Source of the DNA: DATBLE01 sp963837265
GTDB lineage: Bacteria; Actinomycetota; Thermoleophilia; Gaiellales; Gaiellaceae
Direction of reading: 5' to 3'
Length of the DNA: 64,000 nucleotides
Assembly: GCA_963837265.1 (NCBI GenBank)
Contig: CAWIMQ010000007.1
Span: 62,001 to 126,000 of the forward strand
Shown: one piece after another, positions 16,140 through 24,357 of the stretch
How positions within the stretch are numbered: position 1 is the first letter of the stretch
Layout of the letters: each line of letters opens with the position of its first letter
The notes under the pieces: model-generated
The model's database searches: none
What the model was told of the DNA's origin: nothing
Seen by the model: the letters and a program-made list of their open reading frames with translations, nothing else
Made by a program: the position numbers and the translations under genes

Positions 16140-17354
16140 ATGGCCACGTATCGCGAGCTCCTGAGCCAGGTCCGGGCCGAGATCGAAGAGGTCGACGCCT
16201 CCTCGGCGGCGCCGTTGCTCGACGGGGCGGACGCGGTCTTCCTCGACGTCCGGGAGCGCGAAGAATGGGACGAGGGCCACATCCCCGGAGCGATCCACGT
16301 GCCGCGGGGAAGCCTCGAGTCCCGGATCGAGACCTCCGTCCCCGACCGGGGCCGCCGCATCGTCGTCTACTGCGCGTCCGGCGCGCGGTCGGCCTTCGCG
16401 ACGAAGACGCTGGAGGAGCTCGGCTACGACGACGTCGCCAACCTCGCCGGCGGGATCCTCGACTGGAAGCGGAACGGCTTTCCGACTCAGGTGCCGGCAC
16501 GGCTCGCCGAGGAGCAGCGCCGCCGCTACAGCCGCCACCTGCTGATTCCGGAGGTAGGCGAGGACGGCCAGCTCCGGCTGCTCGACTCGCGCATCTTGCT
16601 GGTCGGAGCCGGCGGGCTCGGCTCGCCCGCCTCGCTCTACCTGGCGGCGGCAGGCGTCGGGACGCTCGGCATCGTCGACGACGACACCGTCGACGCGACG
16701 AACCTCCAGCGGCAGATCGTGCACTCCACCGACCGGCTCGGCGAGCCGAAGGCCGAGTCGGCGAAGCGGACGATCGAGGCGCTCAACCCGGACGTAACGG
16801 TCACGACCTACCGCGAGCGGCTGACCTCCGAGAACGCCGACCGGATCCTGGGCGAGGGCTGGGACGTGATCGTCGACGGAGCGGACAACTTCCCCACCCG
16901 CTACCTGCTGAACGACGCGTCGGTCTGGCATCGGATCCCGGTCGTGCACGGCTCGATCTTCCGCTTCGAGGGCCAGGTCACGGTCTTCAGGCAACCGGAC
17001 GGCCCGTGCTACCGGTGCCTGTTCCCGCAACCACCGCCGCCCGAGCTCGCGCCGAGCTGCGCCGAGGGCGGCGTCCTCGGCGTGCTCCCGGGCGTCATCG
17101 GGTCGATCCAGGCGAGCGAGGCGCTGAAGCTCGCGCTCGGGATCGGCGAGTCGCTCGCGGGGCGGCTCCTGCTGTTCGACGCGCTCGCCGGCTCGTTCAC
17201 CGAGGTGTCGCTCCGGCGCGATCCGGCCTGCCCGGTCTGCGGCGAGTCGCCGACGATCACCGAGTACGTCGACTACGTCGAGTTCTGCACAGGACAGCAC
17301 GGGGGAGGCCCGCCTTCCCCCGCGGATCCCCTTCTGCTCGGAGGTGAGCGATGA
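16140..17354 (+). CDS. rhodanese-ThiF/MoeB fusion, sulfur-carrier activating enzyme
   Basis: A 404-residue fusion. Residues ~15-115 are a rhodanese domain with the active-site loop YCASGARS. Residues ~125-385 are a ThiF/MoeB adenylyltransferase (VGAGGLGSPASLYLAAAGVG, the DDDTVDATNLQRQ region, CPVC zinc motif near the end). It should adenylate and then thiocarboxylate the carrier encoded next door. Mycobacterial MoeZ does this for CysO, but with the domains in the opposite order. ATG 16140 follows TATCTT by 10 nt. The 3' end overlaps the carrier gene by 4 nt. Confidence 0.92.
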   Translation: MATYRELLSQVRAEIEEVDASSAAPLLDGADAVFLDVREREEWDEGHIPGAIHVPRGSLESRIETSVPDRGRRIVVYCASGARSAFATKTLEELGYDDVANLAGGILDWKRNGFPTQVPARLAEEQRRRYSRHLLIPEVGEDGQLRLLDSRILLVGAGGLGSPASLYLAAAGVGTLGIVDDDTVDATNLQRQIVHSTDRLGEPKAESAKRTIEALNPDVTVTTYRERLTSENADRILGEGWDVIVDGADNFPTRYLLNDASVWHRIPVVHGSIFRFEGQVTVFRQPDGPCYRCLFPQPPPPELAPSCAEGGVLGVLPGVIGSIQASEALKLALGIGESLAGRLLLFDALAGSFTEVSLRRDPACPVCGESPTITEYVDYVEFCTGQHGGGPPSPADPLLLGGER

Positions 17355-17599
17355 CGCGAGTCCGGATTCCGCCCACATTGCGCCCCGCCACCGGCGGCGA
17401 GCGCGAGGTCCCGGCGGCGGGCGACACCGTCGGCGACGTGCTCGACGACCTCACCGCCCGCTTCCCCGACCTCGGCGGTCAGCTGCGGTACGCAAACGTC
17501 TACGTCGACGGCGAGGACATCCGCACGCTCGACGAGCTCGAGACGCCGGTGCGCGAGGGCGCGACGGTGATCCTGCTGCCGGCGATGGCCGGCGGCTGA
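17351..17599 (+). CDS. cysO: CysO-type ubiquitin-like sulfur carrier
   Basis: An 82-residue beta-grasp protein of the ThiS/MoaD family ending in the required Gly-Gly (LLPAMAGG). The carrier's C-terminus is thiocarboxylated by the rhodanese-ThiF enzyme and, in the mycobacterial pathway, donates sulfur to O-phosphoserine bound to CysM. Linkage to cysM and a JAMM protease argues for CysO over a molybdopterin MoaD. The ATG overlaps the upstream stop (ATGA), and the stop overlaps the next ATG by one base. Confidence 0.9.
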   Translation: MTRVRIPPTLRPATGGEREVPAAGDTVGDVLDDLTARFPDLGGQLRYANVYVDGEDIRTLDELETPVREGATVILLPAMAGG

Positions 17600-18396
17600 T
17601 GGCCTCGGTCCGGGAGCTGTACGAGCTCTGGGCCGGCGACTCCGAGGTCGATTCCGAGTTGGCGAGGAGCCTCGAGCCCCGCGGAACGGACTGGCTCTTC
17701 GACCTCTTCTCCTCCCTCGGCCCCAGGCCGGGACAGCTCGTCGTCGACGTCGGCGCCCGGGACGGGCGGCACGCGATCCGGCTCGTGCGCGAGCACCGGC
17801 TCCGGGCCGCGGCTGTCGACCCGCTCCCCCGGCACGCGGAGCTCGCGCGCGAGGCGGCCGCCTCCGCGCAGGTGGAGCTGGACGTCGTCGAGGCCGGGAT
17901 CGAGGCCATGCCGCTTCCCGATTCGAGCGCCGACTGGATCTGGTGCCGGGACGTCCTCGTTCACGTCGACCTCCGCCGCGGCCTCGCCGAGTGTGCCCGC
18001 GTGCTCGTACCCGGCGGGCGAATGGTCGCGTACGTGACGCTGTCGACCGAGCTCCTCGAACCGAACGAGGCCGCCTTCCTCGCGGACGCGCTCGCGCTCG
18101 TGCCGGACAGCCTCGTCCCGGAGCGCGTGGAGTCGGCAGCCGTGGACGCCGGGCTCCGGCTCGTCGACACCATCCGGCTCGCCGGCGAGTGGCGAGAGCG
18201 GATGATCGAGGACGGCGAATGGGACGCCGGCGACGCACTGCTTCGACTCTCGAGGCTCCGGCGCCGGGAGCCGGGCCTCGCCGCCCGGTTCGGAGCCGCC
18301 GCGGTCGACGCCTACGCCGGTGGGCAGCTCTGGGGGATCTACCAGCTGCTCGGCAAGCTCTGCCCGACGGTCTACGTGTGGGAGCGTCGTGGCTGA
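17599..18396 (+). CDS. class I SAM-dependent methyltransferase within the cysteine operon
   Basis: A 265-residue Methyltransf_11-type protein. Motif I is VVDVGARDGRHAIRL, a variant with Ala-Arg-Asp where Gly-x-Gly is usual. AAVDPLPRH, MPLPDSSADWIWCRDVLVHV and LVPGGRMVAYVT follow in the right places. ATG 17599 overlaps the stop of cysO. The substrate is unknown. It is not a component of the known CysO/CysM/Mec pathway, so its place between cysO and cysM is unusual. Confidence 0.85.
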   Translation: MASVRELYELWAGDSEVDSELARSLEPRGTDWLFDLFSSLGPRPGQLVVDVGARDGRHAIRLVREHRLRAAAVDPLPRHAELAREAAASAQVELDVVEAGIEAMPLPDSSADWIWCRDVLVHVDLRRGLAECARVLVPGGRMVAYVTLSTELLEPNEAAFLADALALVPDSLVPERVESAAVDAGLRLVDTIRLAGEWRERMIEDGEWDAGDALLRLSRLRRREPGLAARFGAAAVDAYAGGQLWGIYQLLGKLCPTVYVWERRG

Positions 18397-18469
18397 GCGT
18401 CCGAGCCCGGCTCGCGCCGGCGCGCGCACTGCGCCCGTCGCCCCCCGCTCGGCGCGTGGTCGTCCCGGG

Positions 18470-19420
18470 ATGAGCTCCGGCCGGCCCGCCCCCAGCATCC
18501 TCGACCTGATCGGCGGGACCCCGCTCGTCCGGCTCCCTCGCCTCGCCCCCTCGGACCGCATCCGGCTCTACGCGAAGCTCGAGGGCGCGAACCCCACCGG
18601 ATCGACCAAGGACCGCGTGGCGCTGGCGATGATCGAGGCAGCCGAGGCCTCCGGCGAGCTGGAGCCCGGCCGCGCCCTGATCGAGCCGACGAGCGGCAAC
18701 ACCGGCATCTCGCTGGCGATGGTCGCGAAGGTGAAGGGCTACCCGCTCACTTGCGTGATGCCGGAGAACGCGACCGAGGAGCGGCGGCGGCTGCTGCGAA
18801 TCTACGGTGCGGGGATCGTCGACTCGCCGGCCGCCGAAGGATCGAACGGAGCAGTCCGCCTCGCCCTCGAGCTCGCCGGGCGTGACCCGAGCCTCTTCAT
18901 GCCGTTCCAGTACGCGAACGAGGCGAACCCGCGCGCGCACTACGAGGGCACCGGCTGGGAGATCGTCGAGGCGCTCGCGCGGGTCGACGTCCTGGTCGCC
19001 GGCCTCGGGACCGGCGGGACGCTGATGGGCGCGGGCGAGCGCGTCCGCGAGAGCTTCCCGGACGCGGTCGTCGCCGCTGCCGAGCCGCTCCCCGGCGACC
19101 CGGTGATGGGGCTGCGCTCGCTCGACGAGGGCTACGTCCCGCCGATCCTGGACGTGTCCAAGCTCGACCGGAAGCTGCTCGTCTCGAACGCCGAGTCGCT
19201 GGCCGGCGTCCGTGCCCTGGTCGACCGGGAGGGAATCCTCGCCGGCCTCTCCTCCGGCGCCGTCGTGCACGTCGCGTGCCGGCTGGCGGCGGAGCTCGAC
19301 GAGGGCGTGGTCGTCTGCATCCTTTCCGACGGCGGCTGGAAGTACCTCTCCGCGGATTTCTGGGAGGCGCCCGACCCGGACGCGGCGGACGCAGCGATGG
19401 AGCACGGCCACTGGTGGTAG
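18470..19420 (+). CDS. cysM: CysO-dependent cysteine synthase, CysM type
   Basis: A 316-residue PLP fold-type II enzyme. The Schiff-base lysine is K47 in NPTGSTKDR. The substrate loop is PTSGNTG (73-79), and the phosphate loop is GTGGT. In mycobacteria CysM uses O-phosphoserine and thiocarboxylated CysO. The gene neighbourhood (carrier, activating enzyme, Mec protease) supports that over plain O-acetylserine sulfhydrylase. I chose ATG 18470 because the preceding in-frame 27 codons (from GTG 18389, overlapping the methyltransferase stop) are Pro/Arg-rich and not family-like. Confidence 0.92.
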   Translation: MSSGRPAPSILDLIGGTPLVRLPRLAPSDRIRLYAKLEGANPTGSTKDRVALAMIEAAEASGELEPGRALIEPTSGNTGISLAMVAKVKGYPLTCVMPENATEERRRLLRIYGAGIVDSPAAEGSNGAVRLALELAGRDPSLFMPFQYANEANPRAHYEGTGWEIVEALARVDVLVAGLGTGGTLMGAGERVRESFPDAVVAAAEPLPGDPVMGLRSLDEGYVPPILDVSKLDRKLLVSNAESLAGVRALVDREGILAGLSSGAVVHVACRLAAELDEGVVVCILSDGGWKYLSADFWEAPDPDAADAAMEHGHWW

Positions 19421-19797
19421 TGCGCGCCGCTCTGCGTCGCGCACTCGAGGAACACGCGGCGGCGGAAGCTCCAAACGAGGCCTGCGGTCTCGTCGCCCTC
19501 CGTGACGGGGTGGCCGAGCGCTACATCCCGTGCGTCAACACCGCCGCCAGCCCGTACCGTTTCGAGCTGCGCGTTCCCGACCCGGCGCTGATCGTCGACC
19601 TCGAGGACGAGGGCTATGAGCTCGCGGTCTTCCACTCGCATCCCACCGACTCGGCCCGCCCGTCGCAGACGGACATCGCCAACATCGGGCTCTGGGAGGC
19701 GCACCCCTACCTGATCCTCTCCCGGCCGACCGGCGAGCTCGCGGCGTGGACGGTCGAGAGGGGAGCGGTCACGGCGCTCCCCCTCTCCACCGAGTAG
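19420..19797 (+). CDS. mec: JAMM metalloprotease, Mec type
   Basis: A 125-residue JAB1/MPN+ protease. The JAMM motif is intact: Glu20 (PNEACGL) and HSHPTDSARPSQTD (H-x-H-x10-D). In the CysO pathway this enzyme releases cysteine from the CysO C-terminus. The GTG at 19420 shares its first base with the cysM TAG stop. GTG 19414 is an alternative start. This is the last gene of the operon. Confidence 0.9.
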   Translation: MRAALRRALEEHAAAEAPNEACGLVALRDGVAERYIPCVNTAASPYRFELRVPDPALIVDLEDEGYELAVFHSHPTDSARPSQTDIANIGLWEAHPYLILSRPTGELAAWTVERGAVTALPLSTE

Positions 19798-19801
19798 GGC
19801 T

Positions 19802-20152
19802 TCAGGTGACCTTGAAGTGCCCGACCATCGACGGGTGGACATCGCACACGTAGGTGTACGTCCCCTTCCTCAGCGTCAGCGTGACGACCCGCGGGCCGGT
19901 GAACTGGATCGCGGTGATCGCCCGGTTGACGCCGGGCCCCTTCAGGCGGAAGTTGTGGATGCTCGCGCGGTCGGAGACGACGAAGATGTAGCGGCCGGCC
20001 CGCAGCGTCTTCACGAGCCTGCCCTTCTGCTTCAGCGAGATGGTGAACCCCGGGCCGACGGTGCCGATCAGCCTCGGCGGCGCCGGACTGGCGGTGGCGG
20101 CAGCGGCGAGCGCGACGGCCACGGCGATCGTGAGTGCGTAGATGGGCTTCAT
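19802..20152 (-). CDS. exported cupredoxin/plastocyanin-like copper protein
   Basis: A 116-residue protein with a signal peptide (MKPIYALTIAVAVALAAAAT). A beta-sandwich follows with type-1 copper ligands in order: His in SIHNFRL, then Cys, His and Met in YVCDVHPSMVGHF. Small periplasmic-type electron carrier or copper-binding role. ATG 20152 lies 6 nt after TATGCT (minus strand), pointing to a leaderless mRNA. It is convergent with mec, with only 4 bp between the stops. Confidence 0.87.
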   Translation of the reverse strand: MKPIYALTIAVAVALAAAATASPAPPRLIGTVGPGFTISLKQKGRLVKTLRAGRYIFVVSDRASIHNFRLKGPGVNRAITAIQFTGPRVVTLTLRKGTYTYVCDVHPSMVGHFKVT

Positions 20153-20275
20153 GTAGCGAGCATACGCAGACCCGCCGCGAGCGGATCTCCGGGGCCGTGG
20201 AGCCGGCGTCGGATGTTTCGGAAACCGGAGAGCTGGAAGCCACCCGTTGACCTGCAACAACGGAAAAGGAGGGAG

Positions 20276-20659
20276 ATGAGGAGGCATCTCAGGCTCTCAG
20301 CCGTCTGCGCAGCAGCCGGCGTCTGCGGGTTGATGACAGTCCTGGCCGGCGCCGCGGGCGCGGGCACCACGCGGTCGGAGCTGTACACCTGGCCCGGCGC
20401 GGTGCCGCTGCACGTGTACGCCAACCCCGAGGGTGCGGGGTGGATCAGGAGCGACCCGTACCGGATCGACTGTCCGAACGCGTGTACGCGAGCCTTCGAC
20501 CCGGGAACCATGGTCACGCTCACCGCGCACCCCACGTCGGGGTTCACGTTCGCCCACTGGACGGGCCCGTGCGCCGACCAGGGGAATCCGTGCACGGTCG
20601 CGATCACTGCGGACATGGGAGAGGTCTCTGCCATCTACGCCGGGGCGTACGAGCCGTAG
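20276..20659 (+). CDS. small secreted protein with InlB-type B-repeat
   Basis: A 127-residue protein with a signal peptide (LRLSAVCAAAGVCGLMTVLAG) and a segment typical of divergent InlB B-repeat/'bacterial repeat' domains: VTLTAHPTSGFTFAHWTGPC, then CTVAITADMGEVSAIY. The two Cys pairs (CPNAC, CADQGNPC) are probably disulfides. Surface or secreted binding protein of unknown ligand. AAGGAGG a few bases upstream of ATG 20276 is one of the clearer Shine-Dalgarno sequences here. Confidence 0.75.
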   Translation: MRRHLRLSAVCAAAGVCGLMTVLAGAAGAGTTRSELYTWPGAVPLHVYANPEGAGWIRSDPYRIDCPNACTRAFDPGTMVTLTAHPTSGFTFAHWTGPCADQGNPCTVAITADMGEVSAIYAGAYEP

Positions 20660-20708
20660 CGGCCCCGCGAGGGACAGTCCCTCCGGGGACTTTTCCCTCT
20701 GCCGGTTC

Positions 20709-21746
20709 CTAGCCCCGCCGCAGCGGGTAGTCGTGCCGGCTGGACGACCCTTCGAAGCGACTCTTCGTCTCCAGGAACGGGCGGACGTCGGCCTTCCGGA
20801 GCAGCACGGTGGTCTCGGTGTCCCACGGGATCACCGTTCGTTCCGAGATCAGGGCGAGGAAGAGCTGAAGTACCGTGGCGAAGCCCTGCACGTACGGCTG
20901 CTGGTCGACCACGAAGTCGAGCGTGCCGTCGGCAACGAGCGAGAGGTCGCCGGGAAGAAGGTCGTAGCCCCCGCCGTGGACTCCGGCGGCATGGAGCCGG
21001 AGCCGCTGGATCGCCCGCCCGACGGCGAGTGTCCCAACGCCGTCCATCGCGAGCAGGCCGCGCACACCGCGGCGGCGGCGGTACGCGGCCTCGACCGCCG
21101 CCTGCTGGGCACGAACGTCGCCGGACAGGCGCACGACGTCCGGCGCCTTCCGGCCGTCCGTTCCCATTGCAAGGCCGGCGATCGCCCCCTGGAGCCTCCG
21201 CTCGGTCCAGGGCGGCGCGCCGCCGGGCGCGAAGAGCAGGACGCCCGCGCGGGGCACGAGCCGGCCCAGCTCGGCGCCGACGCGCGCCCCCGAGACGCGC
21301 GGGTTCTCGCCCACGTACGCGAAGCGCCGTCCGCTCGAGCCCGAGTCGACGTTGAACGCGACGAGAGGGATCCTCGCCTTGACCGCCGCCTCGGCCTGCG
21401 GCGCGAAGGTGCGCTCGTCCAGGATCGAGACCGCGATCCCGTCCGCCTTCCCCGAGATCGCCGAGCGCAGGGCCCGTACCGTCTCCGAGACGCTCCCACG
21501 CGGGGAGCCAGTCCACCGCATCGAGCAGTTGACGAGCGCGGCGGCGTCCTGCGCGCCGAACTGCGTCGCGACGAGCAGCGGGTCGAGCGTGTCGTGGCTG
21601 ACGAAGACGAACCGCCAGCGCGGATGGGCGGGGAAGTCGCCCCCGCCGTCGCCGGCCACCGCGGCGGACGGCTCGAGCAGGCGGGCGACCGAGAGCGCGG
21701 CCGCGCCGGCGCCGGCGCGACGCAGGAAGCCGCCCCGGTCTGTCAC
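20709..21746 (-). CDS. periplasmic sugar-binding-like (LacI/RbsB-type) substrate-binding protein
   Basis: A 345-residue protein of the Peripla_BP_4 (ribose-binding-like) fold: WRFVFVSHDTLDPL, GIAVSILDERTFAPQ, IPLVAFNVDSGSS and a late VVDQQPYVQGF (the QDP-like hinge motif of RbsB proteins). The N-terminus (TDRGGFLRRAGAGAAAL) looks like a Tat-type export signal, but with Arg-Gly where Arg-Arg is usual. No permease or ATPase genes are adjacent, which is odd for an ABC transporter component. GTG 21746 overlaps the stop of a short upstream frame. GTG 21824 is an alternative. Confidence 0.75.
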   Translation of the reverse strand: MTDRGGFLRRAGAGAAALSVARLLEPSAAVAGDGGGDFPAHPRWRFVFVSHDTLDPLLVATQFGAQDAAALVNCSMRWTGSPRGSVSETVRALRSAISGKADGIAVSILDERTFAPQAEAAVKARIPLVAFNVDSGSSGRRFAYVGENPRVSGARVGAELGRLVPRAGVLLFAPGGAPPWTERRLQGAIAGLAMGTDGRKAPDVVRLSGDVRAQQAAVEAAYRRRRGVRGLLAMDGVGTLAVGRAIQRLRLHAAGVHGGGYDLLPGDLSLVADGTLDFVVDQQPYVQGFATVLQLFLALISERTVIPWDTETTVLLRKADVRPFLETKSRFEGSSSRHDYPLRRG

Positions 21747-21850
21747 CGCCGCCCGTGCTCCGTGCGCGCCGGCACCTCGCTCCGGCCGCGCCTGCGGCTC
21801 GACGTCCCCGCAGACGACCCGCACGCCCGCGCGATCACGGCTGTCCTCAC
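21743..21850 (-). CDS. possible 35-codon upstream ORF coupled to the substrate-binding protein
   Basis: A frame from GTG 21850 to TGA 21743 encodes a basic 35-residue peptide (MRTAVIARACGSS…ARTEHGRR). TAGACT lies 7 nt before the GTG, the same arrangement as at confirmed genes in this window, and the stop overlaps the GTG start of the substrate-binding protein (GTGA). It may be a leader peptide, or the displaced true N-terminus of the downstream gene. No homology is recognisable. Confidence 0.35.
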   Translation of the reverse strand: MRTAVIARACGSSAGTSSRRRGRSEVPARTEHGRR

Positions 21851-21947
21851 GGCGCCTAGTCTATGGTTCCGCTCCTCTCGTTCGACGCGGCGAGCACCTC
21901 GTCGTCGCGCGCCAGGGTGCGCTCCGGATGCGCGGCGGCGAAGACGC

Positions 21948-23276
21948 CTAGCGGCCCTCGGCGGCGCGCGGCGGCTCGTCCTCGTCCTCGTCACGCGCGT
22001 GCTCGAGCACGGGCAGGAACTCGACCTCGATCCGCTCGATCCTCGTTCCCTCGACCTCGAGCACCTTCAGGCGCAAGCCGACGTCCTCGACGACGTCCCC
22101 CGCCTCCGGCGCCCGGCCCAGCAGGCCGAACAGGTACCCGCCCATCGTGTGGTAGTCCTCGATCGGCAGCGACATGCCGAACTGCTCGTTGAAGTCGTCG
22201 ATCGGAAACGTGCCGTCGATGCGGATGCGACCGTCGTCGAGGCGCTCGACCGACTCGTCGGGCAGGTCGAACTCGTCCTCGATCTCGCCGACGATCTCCT
22301 CGAGCACGTCCTCGAGCGTGACGATTCCCTCCATGTCGCCGTACTCGTCGACGACGATCGCCATGTGCTGGTTCGTGCGCCGGAATTCCCTGAGGAGAGC
22401 GGCGATGTCCTTCGTCTCGGGGACGATGTACGGTGGTCGCAGGATGTCCTCGACGGCGACCTCGGCCATCCCGCGCTCGTTCATCTCGATCAGCAGGTCG
22501 CGCAGGTGGAGGATCCCGATGATGTGCTCGGGCGTCTCGCGGTAGACCGGGTACCGCGTGTAGGGCGAGTCGAGCACGGCCCGGAGGCACTCGTCGGCCG
22601 GCAGGTCGGCCGAGAGCGCGACCACCTCGGGGCGCGGCCGCATCACGTCGGCCGCCTCCTTGTCGGCGAAGTCGAAGACCTTGTAGAGCATCTCCTGCTC
22701 CTCCTCCTCCAGCTCCCCCTCGACCGTCGAGCGCTCGAGCAGCATCTTCAGCTCGGCCTCGGAGTAGACGGCGCCGTCGGCGCCGGGCGGCTCCAGCCCG
22801 AGCGCCCGGAGGACGATCTCGGTCGAGCGTTGCAGGAACCAGATCAGCGGCTTGAAGAGGAAGAAGAACCCGCGCACCGGGGCGGCGACCCAGAGCGCGG
22901 TCTGCTCCGCATGCCCGAGCGAGACGCCCTTGGGGACGAGCTCGCCGGCGACGACGTGGAAGAAGGTGAGCAGGAGCAGCGCGACAACGACCGCGATCAC
23001 CGTCGCCATCACCGGGTCGAACGCGCGGATCAGCGCATGCTCCCCGAGCGCCCCGATCGCCAGCGAGGTGACGGTGACGCCGAGCTGCATCGCCGCGATG
23101 AACCGCGGCGGCTCCTGGGTGAGCCTGAGGACGAGCCTCGCGCGCCGGTCGCCTTGCCGGCGCAGTTCCTCCATCCGTGTCCGGCGCACGGTGACGAGCG
23201 CGTACTCTCCGGCGACGAAGAACGCGTTCAGCAGCACGAGGGCGGCGACGGCGACCAGCTCGAGGAAGAGCGTCAC
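21948..23276 (-). CDS. CNNM/HlyC-CorC-type membrane protein (DUF21-CBS)
   Basis: A 442-residue protein. Residues 1-190 are a DUF21/CNNM membrane domain (FLELVAVAALVLLNAFFVAGE, FFHVVAGELVPKGVSLGHAE). Two CBS domains follow at ~210-330 (VMRPRPEVVAL, VPETKDIAALLREFR, HMAIVVDEYGDMEGIVTLED), then a C-terminal CorC/HlyC domain (RIDGTFPIDDFNEQFG). The family handles Mg2+/Co2+ efflux or magnesium homeostasis with adenine-nucleotide sensing. Old 'hemolysin' names are misleading. GTG start. Confidence 0.92.
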   Translation of the reverse strand: MTLFLELVAVAALVLLNAFFVAGEYALVTVRRTRMEELRRQGDRRARLVLRLTQEPPRFIAAMQLGVTVTSLAIGALGEHALIRAFDPVMATVIAVVVALLLLTFFHVVAGELVPKGVSLGHAEQTALWVAAPVRGFFFLFKPLIWFLQRSTEIVLRALGLEPPGADGAVYSEAELKMLLERSTVEGELEEEEQEMLYKVFDFADKEAADVMRPRPEVVALSADLPADECLRAVLDSPYTRYPVYRETPEHIIGILHLRDLLIEMNERGMAEVAVEDILRPPYIVPETKDIAALLREFRRTNQHMAIVVDEYGDMEGIVTLEDVLEEIVGEIEDEFDLPDESVERLDDGRIRIDGTFPIDDFNEQFGMSLPIEDYHTMGGYLFGLLGRAPEAGDVVEDVGLRLKVLEVEGTRIERIEVEFLPVLEHARDEDEDEPPRAAEGR

Positions 23277-23394
23277 TGCGGGGTGGCGGTCGCGCAGCGG
23301 CCGGGCGTGACGGGCGAGCGCGAGGGTGGAACGTAGGGAGCCCCGACAGCAGAGCTATCGGGACGACTAGGCGGGAGGTCGTTCTCCAAGGGAC

Positions 23395-24339
23395 CTACGT
23401 TCGAGTATAGGTCACCCGCCCGCTGTCCCCGTCCCGGGCGGCGCGCCCCTCGAGGACGAGCCGTTCCAGGTGCGAGAGAGTCTCGGCGACGGCAAAGCGT
23501 CGCTGAGCCGGGCCGCGCTCGTCCGGGAAGAGCGCGTACGAGAGCTCGTAGCCCGAGCGCGGCTCCCGGGAGAGCGCGGCGACGGTCTCGTCCAGGCGGG
23601 CGCGGTGGTGATCGACGATCTCCCTCGCACGCGCGGCGGGATCGGCGATCGGATCGCCGTGGCCCGGGAGCGCGAGCCGCGGGGCGAGCTCGGCGACACG
23701 CTCGAGCGACGCCAGGTAGTCGCCGAGCGGATCGGGGCGCGACTCGGGATAGAGGCCGACCGCGGGCGTGATCCGCGGGAGCACGTGATCGCCGGCGACC
23801 ATCAGGCCGTCCTTCAGCAGGCAGATGTGGCCGTCGGCGTGGCCCGGAAACTCGCCCACCCGCCAGCCCCGGATCTCGTCGCCCTCGTGGAGGCGGTGCG
23901 GCTCGGGGGCGAATCGGACGAACGGCCGATAGGCGCCGCCCGCCTGCAGCAGGTGCAGCGTCGCCTCCGGAGGCGCGCCGTGACGCTCGAACCAGGCGGC
24001 GATCCGTGGCGCCCAGTCGTCCGGCCCCCACACCTTCGCGCACTGCTCGTAGTCGAGACTGCCCTGGTGGACAGGGGCGCCGGTCAGGGCGGCGACGTCC
24101 GCGGCGCCGCCGACATGGTCGGGATGGAAGTGGGTGATCACGATCGCGACCACCGGCCGGCCGAGCGGTGGCAGGAGCTCCTGCCACCGCTGGGACAGGT
24201 CGGGGAGGCCGAGCCCGACGTCGACGAGGAGGTAGCCGCCTTCCACCGCCAGCAGGTAGCCGTGGACGTGGCCGGGCCCGATCGGCATCGGATAGGTGAC
24301 ACGGAGGACGCCGTCGGCGACCTCGACCGGAGCGAACAT
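23395..24339 (-). CDS. metallo-beta-lactamase-fold hydrolase
   Basis: A 314-residue MBL-superfamily protein with THFHPDHVGG (the HxHxDH zinc motif), a later FPGHADGH, AGDHVLP and PGHGDPI, covering all the usual metal ligands. A winged-helix-like C-terminal domain (AVAETLSHLERLVLEG) puts it with the LACTB2-like group. Substrate unknown. ATG 24339 is chosen. In-frame ATGs at 24351 and 24354 are alternatives, but they lie inside the -10 region of the divergent radical SAM gene. Confidence 0.88.
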   Translation of the reverse strand: MFAPVEVADGVLRVTYPMPIGPGHVHGYLLAVEGGYLLVDVGLGLPDLSQRWQELLPPLGRPVVAIVITHFHPDHVGGAADVAALTGAPVHQGSLDYEQCAKVWGPDDWAPRIAAWFERHGAPPEATLHLLQAGGAYRPFVRFAPEPHRLHEGDEIRGWRVGEFPGHADGHICLLKDGLMVAGDHVLPRITPAVGLYPESRPDPLGDYLASLERVAELAPRLALPGHGDPIADPAARAREIVDHHRARLDETVAALSREPRSGYELSYALFPDERGPAQRRFAVAETLSHLERLVLEGRAARDGDSGRVTYTRT

Positions 24340-24345
24340 ATGTTC

Positions 24346-24351
24346 TATCAT
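24346..24351 (+). promoter_or_regulatory. -10 box of the radical SAM gene
   Basis: TATCAT ends 6 nt before ATG 24358 within the short divergent gap. Expected to give a leaderless mRNA. Confidence 0.6.
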
Positions 24352-24357
24352 CATGCG

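Noticed and set aside
17284..17330. Hairpin-like GGGGGAGG/CCTTCCCCC near the 3' end of the rhodanese-ThiF gene
   Set aside because: It is imperfect and lies inside coding sequence followed by an overlapping gene, so a terminator role is unlikely.
17351..17599. MoaD of molybdopterin synthase
   Set aside because: No moaE or other molybdenum cofactor gene is nearby, while cysM and a Mec-type JAMM protease follow directly. CysO is the better reading.
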